From Endoryza foliicola (GTDB lineage Bacteria > Bacteroidota > Bacteroidia > Chitinophagales > Chitinophagaceae), in the NCBI GenBank assembly GCA_965226965.1, contig OZ245715.1, forward strand, positions 2,356,001 to 2,420,000: a DNA stretch of 64,000 nucleotides, in the 5' to 3' direction. Made by a program: the position numbers and the translations under genes. Position 1 is the stretch's first letter. Each line of letters opens with the position of its first letter. Of the stretch, positions 24,585 through 32,483 are shown one piece after another. The notes beneath the pieces are model-generated. The model was given only the letters and a program-made list of their open reading frames with translations. It was not told the DNA's origin and made no database searches.

Positions 24585-24899
24585 TTATTTGTAATCTTCT
24601 CTTACAGGTGTGAATACATCAATCACTACACAATCCATCGGTGCAAACGCCTCATGGGGCGTATTGGAGGGAATTACAAAGTAATCGCCTTCTTTCAAGG
24701 AAACTTCTACGCCCCCTATTTTCATGTCCAATTGACCTTTTACAATATAAGTGATCTGCTCATTGATGTGATGATGCAATCCGAGTACACTCCCTTTTTC
24801 AATGGATACATAGCCTACTGTAGCATCGGTTCCGTGAATATAATTGCCGAGAATGCCCTGGCTCAGTAACTTGGCGGGAATTTGATTAATTGATGGCAT
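24585..24899 (-). CDS. Small cupin-fold protein
   Basis: A single-domain cupin of 104 residues. Motif 1 is present as GLHHHINEQITYIVKG (the HxH-x-E type metal ligands), motif 2 as GDYFVIPSNTPHEAFA with its His. Such proteins bind Fe, Mn or Zn and act as small-molecule enzymes or ligand sensors; the sequence does not tell which. It converges on the PAP2 gene with six bases between the stops, and a strong hairpin with seven T residues lies just upstream of its start. Confidence 0.82.
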   Translation of the reverse strand: MPSINQIPAKLLSQGILGNYIHGTDATVGYVSIEKGSVLGLHHHINEQITYIVKGQLDMKIGGVEVSLKEGDYFVIPSNTPHEAFAPMDCVVIDVFTPVREDYK

Positions 24900-24917
24900 G
24901 TGTTCGTGTTTTAAAAT

Positions 24918-24948
24918 AAAAAAACCCTGACGGCCGAAGCGGACAGGG
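24918..24948 (-). terminator. Intrinsic terminator, 19 bases before the cupin start
   Basis: On the minus strand a CCCTG/CAGGG outer stem with an inner CCG/CGG hairpin is followed by seven T residues. It ends the transcript of the upstream methyltransferase gene. Because the cupin start follows directly, it could also act as a leader terminator controlling the cupin gene. Confidence 0.65.
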
Positions 24949-25067
24949 TCACGATCTTTTTATAGGAATATGAACCAATGCGGTTCTTTGTGTTTCAGTG
25001 CATCAAAGATAAGTGATGAACCTGCATTGATTCTGTTTAATTATCAACAATTATTCGTTAAATGTTA

Positions 25068-25802
25068 TTAAGCACTTTTGGTTGCTTTCTCAATTCCCTT
25101 CACAATAACATAATAAGCGATACCGGTTCCAAAAAGAATCATCCAAATCATATTTTCTTCCCAATTCCAATTGAAGTTCTGCGTTTCAACTGAAATGAAT
25201 AACAAGAAAACAATATTCAAAAGCATAATACCGGTTTTCTCTTGCTTCAATCCTTTCCAAAGATTCATACAATTCGAGAATGGCTTCCATTTGCCGAAGC
25301 TAGGTAAGATTGCCGGAGTCTTTTCAGTCCATTCATCATAAGCAGGCTGAAACTTAGATGCCAAATACGCCTCTTCTGCTAAAATGATCCGCTCATAATA
25401 TACGATGTAGAACAAAACAAAGGATACAATGAACCACAAGTGATACGTGAGCATACCAACGCCTAACCACATAAAGAAATTTCCGATGTACAATGGATGG
25501 CGGCAAATGGAATAAATACCGGTGGTGTTTAAACTGTCTGCAACCTGACCGGCTGATGTATTTCTACCGGATGTGTTTTTATCAGCTCTGGCAACGGTAA
25601 CAAAGCGAATAACCAGTCCGAAAATAGAAACAGCGTAACAGAGATAGTGATACCATTCATTTTCACTGCCGCTGGTGTCGATGAATTTTTGGTCGCTGAA
25701 ATACTTTACTGCTAAGGCAGGAATTAGGATTAAAACAGGAAGCCAGCCCCGATGCTTGAATAGAATGTTGCCATCGGAGACCATTTGATTCTGAAGTCTC
25801 AT
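25068..25802 (-). CDS. Integral membrane methyltransferase, isoprenylcysteine/phospholipid methyltransferase type
   Basis: A 244-residue protein with five or six hydrophobic helices. The conserved core GIYSICRHPLYIGNFFMWLGVG with RHP and the later YEERIILAEE-like segment (YYERIILAEEAYLASKF) is that of the ICMT/PEMT superfamily, in which SAM is bound at the membrane face. The second half beyond about residue 175 has two further helices. Substrate candidates include lipids or isoprenoid thiols; nothing nearby decides. A terminator lies on each side, so it is probably a single transcription unit. Confidence 0.8.
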   Translation of the reverse strand: MRLQNQMVSDGNILFKHRGWLPVLILIPALAVKYFSDQKFIDTSGSENEWYHYLCYAVSIFGLVIRFVTVARADKNTSGRNTSAGQVADSLNTTGIYSICRHPLYIGNFFMWLGVGMLTYHLWFIVSFVLFYIVYYERIILAEEAYLASKFQPAYDEWTEKTPAILPSFGKWKPFSNCMNLWKGLKQEKTGIMLLNIVFLLFISVETQNFNWNWEENMIWMILFGTGIAYYVIVKGIEKATKSA

Positions 25803-25889
25803 GTTGTGTAGTTGTAGTGTATTCCTAAATTTAAGAATGTTTCAGCAATGAGACATTAAGAAATGATGAAAGTTTAAAGAAATAAAAAA

Positions 25890-25912
25890 CCCTGTAGTAT
25901 TTTACTACAGGG
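25890..25912. terminator. Intrinsic terminator after the aldolase gene
   Basis: A perfect 10-bp stem CCCTGTAGTA / TACTACAGGG with a three-T loop, followed by TTTTTTATTTC on the minus strand and TTTTCTT on the plus strand. It lies 25 bases beyond the aldolase stop. Confidence 0.85.
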
Positions 25913-25936
25913 TTTTCTTACTATTCTTCAACGCAT

Positions 25937-27004
25937 TTATGCGTTTCTATTGATACAGTTCAAATCTTCGTACGACTGCTCCAAACGTTTGATAAAGGTT
26001 TCTTCTCCTTTTCTCAACCATACACGAGGGTCATAGTACTTCTTGTTGGGCTTTTCAGCACCTTCTGGGTTGCCTAATTGTCCTTGCAAATAAGCTTCAT
26101 TCTTCTTGTAGTAGTTCAACACTCCTTCCCAAAATGCCCACTGCAAATCGGTATCGATATTCATTTTGATAGCACCATAACCAATTGCTTCGCGAATCTG
26201 ATGTTGCGGAGAACCGCTACCACCGTGGAATACAAAGTAAACTGGTTTTTCACCGGTGCCAAATGTTTTTTGAATGTGCAATTGAGAATTGTGAAGAATT
26301 TCTGGACGCAATTGTACGTTACCGGGGCTGTATACACCGTGAACGTTTCCGAAAGCGGCTGCTACTGTAAACAGGTTACCAACTTTTTTCAAACGCTCAT
26401 AGGAATAGGCAACATCAGCTGGTTGAGTATACAATTTGGAATTTTCAACATCGGAATTGTCCACTCCATCTTCTTCACCGCCTGTTACACCCAATTCAAT
26501 TTCAATGCTCATTCCCAATGGAGCCATTCTTTTGAAATACTCCACTGAAATCTCAATGTTTTCTTCAATTGGTTCTTCGCTCAGATCCAACATGTGGCTG
26601 CTGAACAAGGGAATACCTTTTTCTTTCTTGTGTTGTTCACCTGCATCAATTAAAGCGCTGATCCAAGGCAACCATTTTTTGGCGGCGTGGTCAGTATGCA
26701 ATACCACGGGAACTCCATAGTATTTGGCAACATTGTGAATATGTAAGGCTCCGGAAATTGCTCCGGAAATATTCGCTTGTAATGATTCATTAGGCATTCC
26801 TTTACCGGCAATAAACTGGGCACCACCGTTCGAAAACTGAACAATGATAGGAGAGTTTACTTTGGCTGCTGCTTCCAAGGCTGCATTAATGGTGTCGGTA
26901 CCAGTAGTGTTTACGGCAGGAATGGCAAATTGATTGTCTTTAGCGTCGTTGTAGAGTGCTTCCAGCTCTTCGCCAAATAGCACCCCGGCTTTGTACTTTT
27001 TCAT
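25937..27004 (-). CDS. fbaA: Class II fructose-bisphosphate aldolase
   Basis: A 355-residue zinc enzyme of glycolysis and gluconeogenesis that splits fructose 1,6-bisphosphate to dihydroxyacetone phosphate and glyceraldehyde 3-phosphate. The N-terminal AIPAVNTTGTDTINA, the zinc-binding HTDHAAKKWLPW, ELGVTGGEEDGVDN, the His of NVHGVYSPGNV, and FHGGSGSP with the KMNIDTDLQWAF phosphate site are all present. The length fits the long E. coli-type (class IIA) enzymes. The start at MKKYKAGVLFGEE is the usual one for this subgroup. Confidence 0.95.
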   Translation of the reverse strand: MKKYKAGVLFGEELEALYNDAKDNQFAIPAVNTTGTDTINAALEAAAKVNSPIIVQFSNGGAQFIAGKGMPNESLQANISGAISGALHIHNVAKYYGVPVVLHTDHAAKKWLPWISALIDAGEQHKKEKGIPLFSSHMLDLSEEPIEENIEISVEYFKRMAPLGMSIEIELGVTGGEEDGVDNSDVENSKLYTQPADVAYSYERLKKVGNLFTVAAAFGNVHGVYSPGNVQLRPEILHNSQLHIQKTFGTGEKPVYFVFHGGSGSPQHQIREAIGYGAIKMNIDTDLQWAFWEGVLNYYKKNEAYLQGQLGNPEGAEKPNKKYYDPRVWLRKGEETFIKRLEQSYEDLNCINRNA

Positions 27005-27168
27005 TGTGTTTTTTAAATTACTCTTTTTCGGGTTTTGTTATAAATGGTTCCCTCCAAAGCAAGCAAAAAGGGTGATTACGGACCGCTAAGGTAAGGCTTC
27101 CTGCCTTTTTTGCGAAAAAAAAGCCGATAACGTTCGTTTGTTAAGTAGGGGTTTGCACTAACAATTTC

Positions 27169-28272
27169 TTAATCTGCCGACTTACTCATGATTTTTTGCG
27201 CCAATAGCAGGTTCTTACGAAGGGTTTGTTTCAGTTGTAGTTTCACAATTTGACCCATCGACTGACATTTCAGAAACAAGGGTTGATGGTGGTATTCGGC
27301 CAATTCTTTCCTCAAAGAAGCCACTTTTTCAGGAGGAGAGAGTTCGTCCTTTACCATGATGTTCAACAAATCCATTAGACGAAACCTCGAACTGGCTACT
27401 CTTAAGGCCATCATGGTACGTTCTTCGGTTTGGTATTGCTCAATCGAGTCTTTATTCAGGTGCTTTAGAGATAAGTCTACGAAAGCTTTGTTTTCTTTAA
27501 AAAATTGAGGCAAGTATAAACTCTTTCTGCCTTCATAGCTTTGTTGATCAAAATCGATGCTTCGTATGCGGTATTGATAGTCTTCAATATCGGGTGTAAT
27601 ATCTATTACGAAGTTGTAGCTTCTCATATCACCTAGTAAACGAACAAAACAACGCTCATTGAATTTTACAAACTCTTTTGCCAATCGAATGCGATTGTTA
27701 AAAGGTTGATCCATCATGTTTTCAATAAACGAATCACCAGGAATCCCAGGGATGTGCTCTTCTACTAAAGTTTGGTAGTAAGTGAAATAAGTAATCCGGT
27801 TCGGCGAAAGAATATGTTCCAATTCCAACCCATAAACCCTGCTGGCATCGGCTATTTTAATGTAGTAGTGATCGTAGTTGTCGTTGTATTTGTTTACGAT
27901 ACGAATTCTAAATGGCTGTGAATTTCCGAAACTGCAAAAGTCAACACGTGCTACATCCAAATGTTTGGTATAACTCAAGTCACCCTCTGTTTTTAGGATC
28001 GCATAAATGGTCACCAATCCTTCTCTCAGAAACTCCCATTGTGGGGTATCGTACAACACTGTTTCCCAGTGCGTGTCTTTGCCATTTTTATCTTTAAGTG
28101 GAACTGAATAAGTAAAACGCAGTAAATCTCTATACATGACCGGAAGCTTCACCTCACGGCCATGCGTTTTTAAATAACCCCTTAGTTGATCGTTGATTTG
28201 ATAGATCGCTTTTCTTCTGGAGGGTTTCTCCGGATCTTTTCCCGGATTTTGTGCTATTTCAATAAAGTCCAT
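27169..28272 (-). CDS. Conserved protein of unknown function with kinase-like motifs
   Basis: A 367-residue protein I cannot assign to a named family. It has no signal peptide or membrane helix. The central part resembles aminoglycoside-phosphotransferase/HipA-type kinases: a lysine in YYIKIADASR (K139), a catalytic-loop-like RLLGDMRSYNFVID with D215 and N220, and a metal-loop-like RSIDFDQQSYEG with D240. No glycine-rich loop is obvious at the N-terminus. The C-terminal 100 residues are helical and rich in Leu and Lys. It lies 18 bases downstream of the metal-receptor gene and is probably cotranscribed with it. A kinase fold is my inference; it could be an inactive relative. Confidence 0.6.
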   Translation of the reverse strand: MDFIEIAQNPGKDPEKPSRRKAIYQINDQLRGYLKTHGREVKLPVMYRDLLRFTYSVPLKDKNGKDTHWETVLYDTPQWEFLREGLVTIYAILKTEGDLSYTKHLDVARVDFCSFGNSQPFRIRIVNKYNDNYDHYYIKIADASRVYGLELEHILSPNRITYFTYYQTLVEEHIPGIPGDSFIENMMDQPFNNRIRLAKEFVKFNERCFVRLLGDMRSYNFVIDITPDIEDYQYRIRSIDFDQQSYEGRKSLYLPQFFKENKAFVDLSLKHLNKDSIEQYQTEERTMMALRVASSRFRLMDLLNIMVKDELSPPEKVASLRKELAEYHHQPLFLKCQSMGQIVKLQLKQTLRKNLLLAQKIMSKSAD

Positions 28273-28290
28273 ACGTAGCTTGAAGTTACA

Positions 28291-29076
28291 TCATCGCAAT
28301 TGCTCAAACAAACTTAAAAAGTAAGCCGGAGCGTTCACCAGTCGCGATCCATACCAACTAAAATACTCGCCATCCACTAACATTACTTTCGCATTTGGAA
28401 GCATTGATTTGAAATAAGCAAGGTGTTTTTCTTTGAATGGGTAGGGTTCTGAAGACAAGAATATGAAATCAGGATTTGCTTCAATCAATTGCTGTTCTGT
28501 TATGGCCGGATAGCGCTCTTGCAGTGAGAAACAATTTTTAAGCCCGATCTGTTGCAGCATTTCATCAATAAATGTAGAGCTTCCTGCTACCATCATCGGA
28601 TCATTCCAGATGAAATAGGCCACAGATTCTTCTTGAAATATCCGGCTGCAGATTTGAAATTCTTTTTGAATTGATGCAATGATGCTTGTAGCCTTATCAG
28701 CGGTTTTAGTGATGTTACCTATTTGTTCAATCATCTTCACCGCATCTCCCAATCCGTTAATATCACTGATCCAAACCGGATAGCGTTCACTTAGGTATTC
28801 AATTCCGCCTTGCTCATTTTCCTCTTTATTGGCAATAATAAGATCGGGTTGTAGAGCATCAATGATGTTGTAATGATACTGCTTCGTTCCGCCTACTCTG
28901 GTTTTAGATCGAAACCATTCACTAGGATGGATACAGAATTTGGTAATGCCCACCACACGATCACCTAAGCCCAAATCTGCCAACAATTCTGTTTGCGAAG
29001 GAACGAGTGAAACTATCCGTTGCGGCGTTTCAGGAATCATCACTTCTCGATTCATTTGATCGATGTAGAGCGGCAT
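28291..29076 (-). CDS. BtuF/FepB-like helical-backbone metal receptor protein without signal peptide
   Basis: A 261-residue protein with the fold of periplasmic binding proteins for cobalamin and iron chelates: PQRIVSLVPSQTELLADLGLGDRVVGIT at the start (the typical PERIVSL...E motif), DLIIANKEEN, and the second-lobe pattern NPDFIFLSSEPYPF. Unlike transported-substrate binding proteins it begins directly at the domain, with no signal peptide or lipobox, so it should stay in the cytoplasm unless exported otherwise. No permease or ATPase genes accompany it. A weak -7 box TATCTTCG (minus strand, 29097-29090) precedes the start. Such lone, signal-less forms are seen in other Bacteroidota; their ligand is unknown to me. 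Confidence 0.75.
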   Translation of the reverse strand: MPLYIDQMNREVMIPETPQRIVSLVPSQTELLADLGLGDRVVGITKFCIHPSEWFRSKTRVGGTKQYHYNIIDALQPDLIIANKEENEQGGIEYLSERYPVWISDINGLGDAVKMIEQIGNITKTADKATSIIASIQKEFQICSRIFQEESVAYFIWNDPMMVAGSSTFIDEMLQQIGLKNCFSLQERYPAITEQQLIEANPDFIFLSSEPYPFKEKHLAYFKSMLPNAKVMLVDGEYFSWYGSRLVNAPAYFLSLFEQLR

Positions 29077-29106
29077 GGAATTTTTTAGGCGAAGATAGAG
29101 AGGGAA

Positions 29107-29141
29107 TTAATAATTAATAATGAAGAATTAATAATGAAACA
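29107..29141. repeat. Heptanucleotide tract of TTAATAA/TGAAACA type
   Basis: TTAATAA, TTAATAA, TGAAGAA, TTAATAA, TGAAACA in exact 7-base register, then GCCGGC. The ending TAATGAAACAGCC recurs at 35571 and, with one change, at 35617. Confidence 0.8.
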
Positions 29142-29172
29142 GCCGGCAGTCAGGTTGATTGAATATAGAGGG

Positions 29173-30253
29173 CTAATCTGTGTCAATCTGCTTTAATCTG
29201 AGCTATCCGTGGTAAAAAAAGCTCTCATTGATTTCAATCATCAGATTTTTAGATCTTTTTACTTTACCGCAAAGAAACAAAGATCGCAAAGGTTCGCAAC
29301 GAACAACGCTGCGCTGCCGTGGTGAACCACTCCGAAATTCAGAGACTAATCTGTGTCAATCTGCTTTAATCTGAGCTATCCGTGGTAAAAAAAGCTCTCA
29401 TTGATTTCAATCATCAGATTTTTAGATCTTTTTACTTTACCGCAAAGAAACAAAGATCGCAAAGGTTCGCAACGAACAACGCTGCGCTGCCGTGGTGAAC
29501 CACTCCGAAATTCAGAGAATGATCTGTGTCAATCTGCTTTAATCTGAGCTATCCGTGGTAAAAAAAGCTCTCATTTATTTCAGTCGTCAGATTTTTAGAT
29601 CTTTTTACTTTACCGCAAAGAAACAAAGATCGCAAAGGTTCGCAACGAACAACGCTGCGCTGCCGTGGTGAACCACTCCGAAATTCAGAGAATGATCTGT
29701 GTCAATCTGCTTTAATCTGAGCTATCCGTGGTAAAAAAAGCTCTCATTTATTTCAGTCGTCAGATTTTTAGATCTTTTTACTTTACCGCAAAGAAACAAA
29801 GATCGCAAAGGTTCGCAACGAACAACGCTGCGCTGCCGTGGTGAACCACTCCGAAATTCAGAGACTAATCTGTGTCAATCTGCTTTAATCTGAGCTATCC
29901 GTGGTAAAAAAAGCTCTCATTGATTTCAGTCTTCAGATTTTTAGATCTTTTTACTTTACCGCAAAGAAACAAAGATCGCAAAGGTTCGCAACGAACAACG
30001 CTGCGCTGCCGTGGTGAACCACTCCGAAATTCAGAGACTAATCTGTGTCAATCTGCTTTAATCTGAGCTATCCGTGGTAAAAAAAAAGCTCTCATTGATT
30101 TCAGTCTTCAGATTTTTTGACCTTTTTACTTTACCGCAAAGAAACAAAGATCGCAAAGGTTCGCAACGTACAACGCTGCGCTGCCGTGGTGAACCATTCC
30201 GAAATTCAGAGACTAATCTGTGTCAATCTGCTTTAATCTGAGCTATCCGTGGT
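29173..30253. repeat. Tandem array of 173-bp units (six full copies and a partial seventh)
   Basis: Units start at 29173, 29346, 29519, 29692, 29865, 30038 and 30213; the first five are exactly 173 bases and the sixth 175, because of two extra A residues. Each unit begins with a 10-base-periodic part (AATCTGTGTC, AATCTGCTTT, AATCTGAGCT, ATCCGTGGT), then AGATCTTTTTACTTTACCGC, a GCAAAG-rich part, and GC-rich hairpins (TTCG-CAA-CGAA, GTGGT-GA-ACCAC). Copies 1 and 2 share one variant set, copies 3 and 4 a second, copies 5 and 6 a third. The seventh copy stops after about 41 bases. No reading frame runs through it. It lacks the repeat-spacer structure of CRISPR. Confidence 0.95.
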
Positions 30254-30281
30254 CAAAAAATACTTCGCGACTTCTTCGCGC

Positions 30282-30318
30282 AGAACTTAATAACTTAAAA
30301 CTCAACAACTCAAAACTT
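30282..30318. repeat. AAAACTC-type short tandem repeat
   Basis: AGAACTT, AATAACTT, AAAACTC, AACAACTC, AAAACTT, units of 7 or 8 bases, placed shortly after the end of the 173-bp array. Confidence 0.6.
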
Positions 30319-30379
30319 GATCTAACGTGAATCAGACGTGAAAAAAGAAGAAGGAGAAATACTGTGTCGTATTAATCGA

Positions 30380-30845
30380 TTTGCGGACAACTCAACCCCA
30401 GGCGGGGTTTCACATTGGTAGCCACAATCTTTCTAGTTCGCAAGTGTAACTGTCCGGCTGCGCCTGCTGCGAGAATTAGGATTCTCGAAGCAGGTATTGG
30501 ATGCAGACGGTTCTTACACACAGGAATTGGAACTCCGTGGTTAATCTCAGACGTTGGATTTTACTTGTGGTTTGACAAGGATATAATGTAACTAGTGTAA
30601 CCTTGGTTCTTCTAGGACAAATGATTCTAAAAACTGAGGACTTGGATCTTGGATTTTGTGGTTTTCCCAGGACTTACTGGATCTTCAACTGGAAATTGTG
30701 AACTCGTAACGGATATGGATTGTGATATTGGATCGAAAAAAAGAAAGTTGATTGATATTGGATTTTTTCGGTTTTTCGGACAATTGGAATTTCTTGGTCT
30801 TTCTCTTGGATATTTGGATAGATTGATATCATATCAATCAACTTC
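30380..30845 (-). ncRNA. Candidate structured non-coding transcript
   Basis: A gene-free stretch with a consensus promoter at its right end reading leftward. It holds a strong imperfect hairpin (30463-30494, a 14-bp stem with one mismatch, arms CCTGCTGCGAGAAT and ATTCTCGAAGCAGG) and a perfect 6-bp stem AACCCC-AGGC-GGGGTT (30394-30409). A 9-bp palindrome GATTGATAT-C-ATATCAATC (30821-30839) lies near the expected 5' end. The plus strand between about 30550 and 30820 has about 17 GGA triplets in 270 bases. No known RNA family (tmRNA, RNase P, 6S) was recognised. Strand and ends are guesses. Confidence 0.3.
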
Positions 30846-30850
30846 TGACA

Positions 30851-30881
30851 CAAAAGTACAGTGCTTTCATTCCCTACACAA
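30851..30881 (-). promoter_or_regulatory. Orphan promoter reading into the gene-free region
   Basis: On the minus strand, TTG (30881-30879), 20 bases, then TACTTTTG (30858-30851), a full -7 match. No coding sequence follows downstream for more than 1.5 kb, so it would drive a non-coding transcript, if it is active. Confidence 0.4.
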
Positions 30882-31008
30882 GAGCAGAATTGCCCAATTA
30901 TTCGCATACAGTATTTCCCTCGCTTTGCGTTGAAATACGCCTAGAAAACTAGTAATACTGCGCAAAAATGATGCGTAGTTTTACGATTGTAGAATCAGGC
31001 TAAAAAAC

Positions 31009-31033
31009 AAAAGCCGCTCTAGGAGCGGCTTTT
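31009..31033. terminator. Intrinsic terminator after the cystathionine beta-synthase gene
   Basis: AAAAGCCGCTC and GAGCGGCTTTT arms (11 bp) around a TAG loop, 24 bases beyond the stop codon at 31057. The minus strand continues TTTTGTTTTTTAG. It can work in both directions. Confidence 0.85.
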
Positions 31034-31056
31034 GAAATTGGTGTAAGCGAATTCAC

Positions 31057-32424
31057 TTATCGTTGTTTTGCTTGAATGACGTCGTATTTTGTTACAATGT
31101 GGTAATTCCCCGCTTCGTCTTTTGCAAGTACTGCACCGATATCCTTGGTTATCATATTGCTTAAGCGCTCTACCGGAGTTTCAAAATCAACTACCGGATA
31201 AGCTGCTTCTATAACTTCTCCTACTGTAGTGGCTTTAATATCAATTCCTTTCAATAGGGCATTGAATAATCCGCTTTCACTGATCGATCCAATGATCTCA
31301 GAACCATTGGTTACGGGAATATTCTCAATGTTGAACTTCTTCATCAAGTCTACAGCACTCTGAACTGTATCGGTTGTAGTTACCGTCAATAACTTTTGTT
31401 TCGCTCCTCTGCTGGCAACAATGTCTTTGAATGTTTTCACATCCAAAAATCCTCTTTCAATCATCCATTGATCATTGTAGATCTTCGCCACATATCTGCT
31501 TCCATGATCATGGAAAATACATACTACAACATCGCTTGGTTTCAATTGATCTTTCAATTGCATCAATCCTTGCAAACAACTTCCGGCACTGTAACCGCAA
31601 AACAATCCTTCTTCCTTGGCTAATCTACGTGCCATTACAGCCCCGTCTTTATCCGTTACTTGCTCGAAGTGATCAATCACACTCATATCGTAGTTTTGCG
31701 GAACAAAATCTTCTCCAAATCCTTCACTGATATAAGGGTGTACTTCATTCATATCAATTTCGCCTGTTCTAAAGTACTTAGTTAACAAAGAGCCATAAAC
31801 ATCAATCGCCCAAATTTTTATGTTTGGATTTTTTTCTTTCAAATACATCGCTGTTCCGGTTATCGTTCCACCGGTTCCTGCAGTACATACGAGGTGTGTA
31901 ATCTTTCCATCGGTTTGGTTCCAGATCTCAGGACCGGTGGTTTCATAATGCGCCAATCGATTCGCCAAATTATCGTACTGATTAAAATGAAACGAATTGG
32001 GAATTTCTTTCGCGAGTCGTTTCGCCACACTGTAATAACTGGCAGGATCTTCAGGCATTACGTTGGTTGGACAAACAATTACTTCTGCACCTACCGCTTT
32101 TAAAATATCAGCCTTCTCTTTCGATTGTTTATCAGTGGTCACAAATATAGATTTGTACCCTTTCACAACGGCAGCTAAAGCCAGACCCATTCCGGTATTT
32201 CCACTGGTGCATTCAATGATAGTGCCTCCGGGTTTTAACAATCCCTTCTCTTCGGCCACTTCTACCATTTTTAATGCCATACGATCTTTAATACTGTTCC
32301 CAGGGTTGAAATAATCCACTTTGGCAAGAATAAGACCCGGTAAGTCCTTCGTGATCTTGTTAAGCTTGATCAACGGGGTGTTACCGATCGTCTCTAAAAT
32401 GTTATTTTTGATATCCATAGACAT
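31057..32424 (-). CDS. Cystathionine beta-synthase-like PLP enzyme with C-terminal CBS domain pair
   Basis: A 455-residue enzyme. Residues 1-about 320 are a fold-type II PLP domain: NILETIGNTPLIKLN, the PLP lysine K46 in NPGNSIKDRM, the TSGNTGMGLA loop and GTGGTITGTAMYLKE. Residues about 335-455 form two CBS motifs (VQSAVDLMKKFNIENIPVT and ETPVERLSNMI...IVTKYDVI), the regulatory module that binds adenosyl compounds in other CBS enzymes. It condenses serine or an activated serine with homocysteine or sulfide; the CBS pair favours cystathionine beta-synthase. ATG codons at 32424 and 32418 are both possible starts. No methionine-cycle genes adjoin. Confidence 0.88.
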   Translation of the reverse strand: MSMDIKNNILETIGNTPLIKLNKITKDLPGLILAKVDYFNPGNSIKDRMALKMVEVAEEKGLLKPGGTIIECTSGNTGMGLALAAVVKGYKSIFVTTDKQSKEKADILKAVGAEVIVCPTNVMPEDPASYYSVAKRLAKEIPNSFHFNQYDNLANRLAHYETTGPEIWNQTDGKITHLVCTAGTGGTITGTAMYLKEKNPNIKIWAIDVYGSLLTKYFRTGEIDMNEVHPYISEGFGEDFVPQNYDMSVIDHFEQVTDKDGAVMARRLAKEEGLFCGYSAGSCLQGLMQLKDQLKPSDVVVCIFHDHGSRYVAKIYNDQWMIERGFLDVKTFKDIVASRGAKQKLLTVTTTDTVQSAVDLMKKFNIENIPVTNGSEIIGSISESGLFNALLKGIDIKATTVGEVIEAAYPVVDFETPVERLSNMITKDIGAVLAKDEAGNYHIVTKYDVIQAKQR

Positions 32425-32435
32425 GATTTGCGTTG

Positions 32436-32443
32436 CAAAACTA
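32436..32443 (-). promoter_or_regulatory. Putative -7 box of the cystathionine beta-synthase gene
   Basis: TAGTTTTG on the minus strand, 11 bases from the ATG at 32424; no clear -33 element. It overlaps the upstream region of the divergent hydrolase gene. Confidence 0.35.
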
Positions 32444-32483
32444 CAACTTTAAGCCCTCATGCGTTGTTAAACTACTGTCAGAA

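Noticed and set aside
29173..30253. CRISPR array
   Set aside because: The repeat units are 173 bases and follow each other without variable spacers; no cas genes are present.
30361..30620. tmRNA, RNase P RNA or 6S RNA
   Set aside because: The hairpins drew attention, but none of the conserved core sequences of these RNAs that I know is present.
30649..30933. Frames of 94 (plus) and 77 (minus) residues in the gene-free region
   Set aside because: No recognisable domain, unusual composition from the GGA/TCC-rich DNA, and a TTG start on the plus strand. A small gene cannot be fully excluded.
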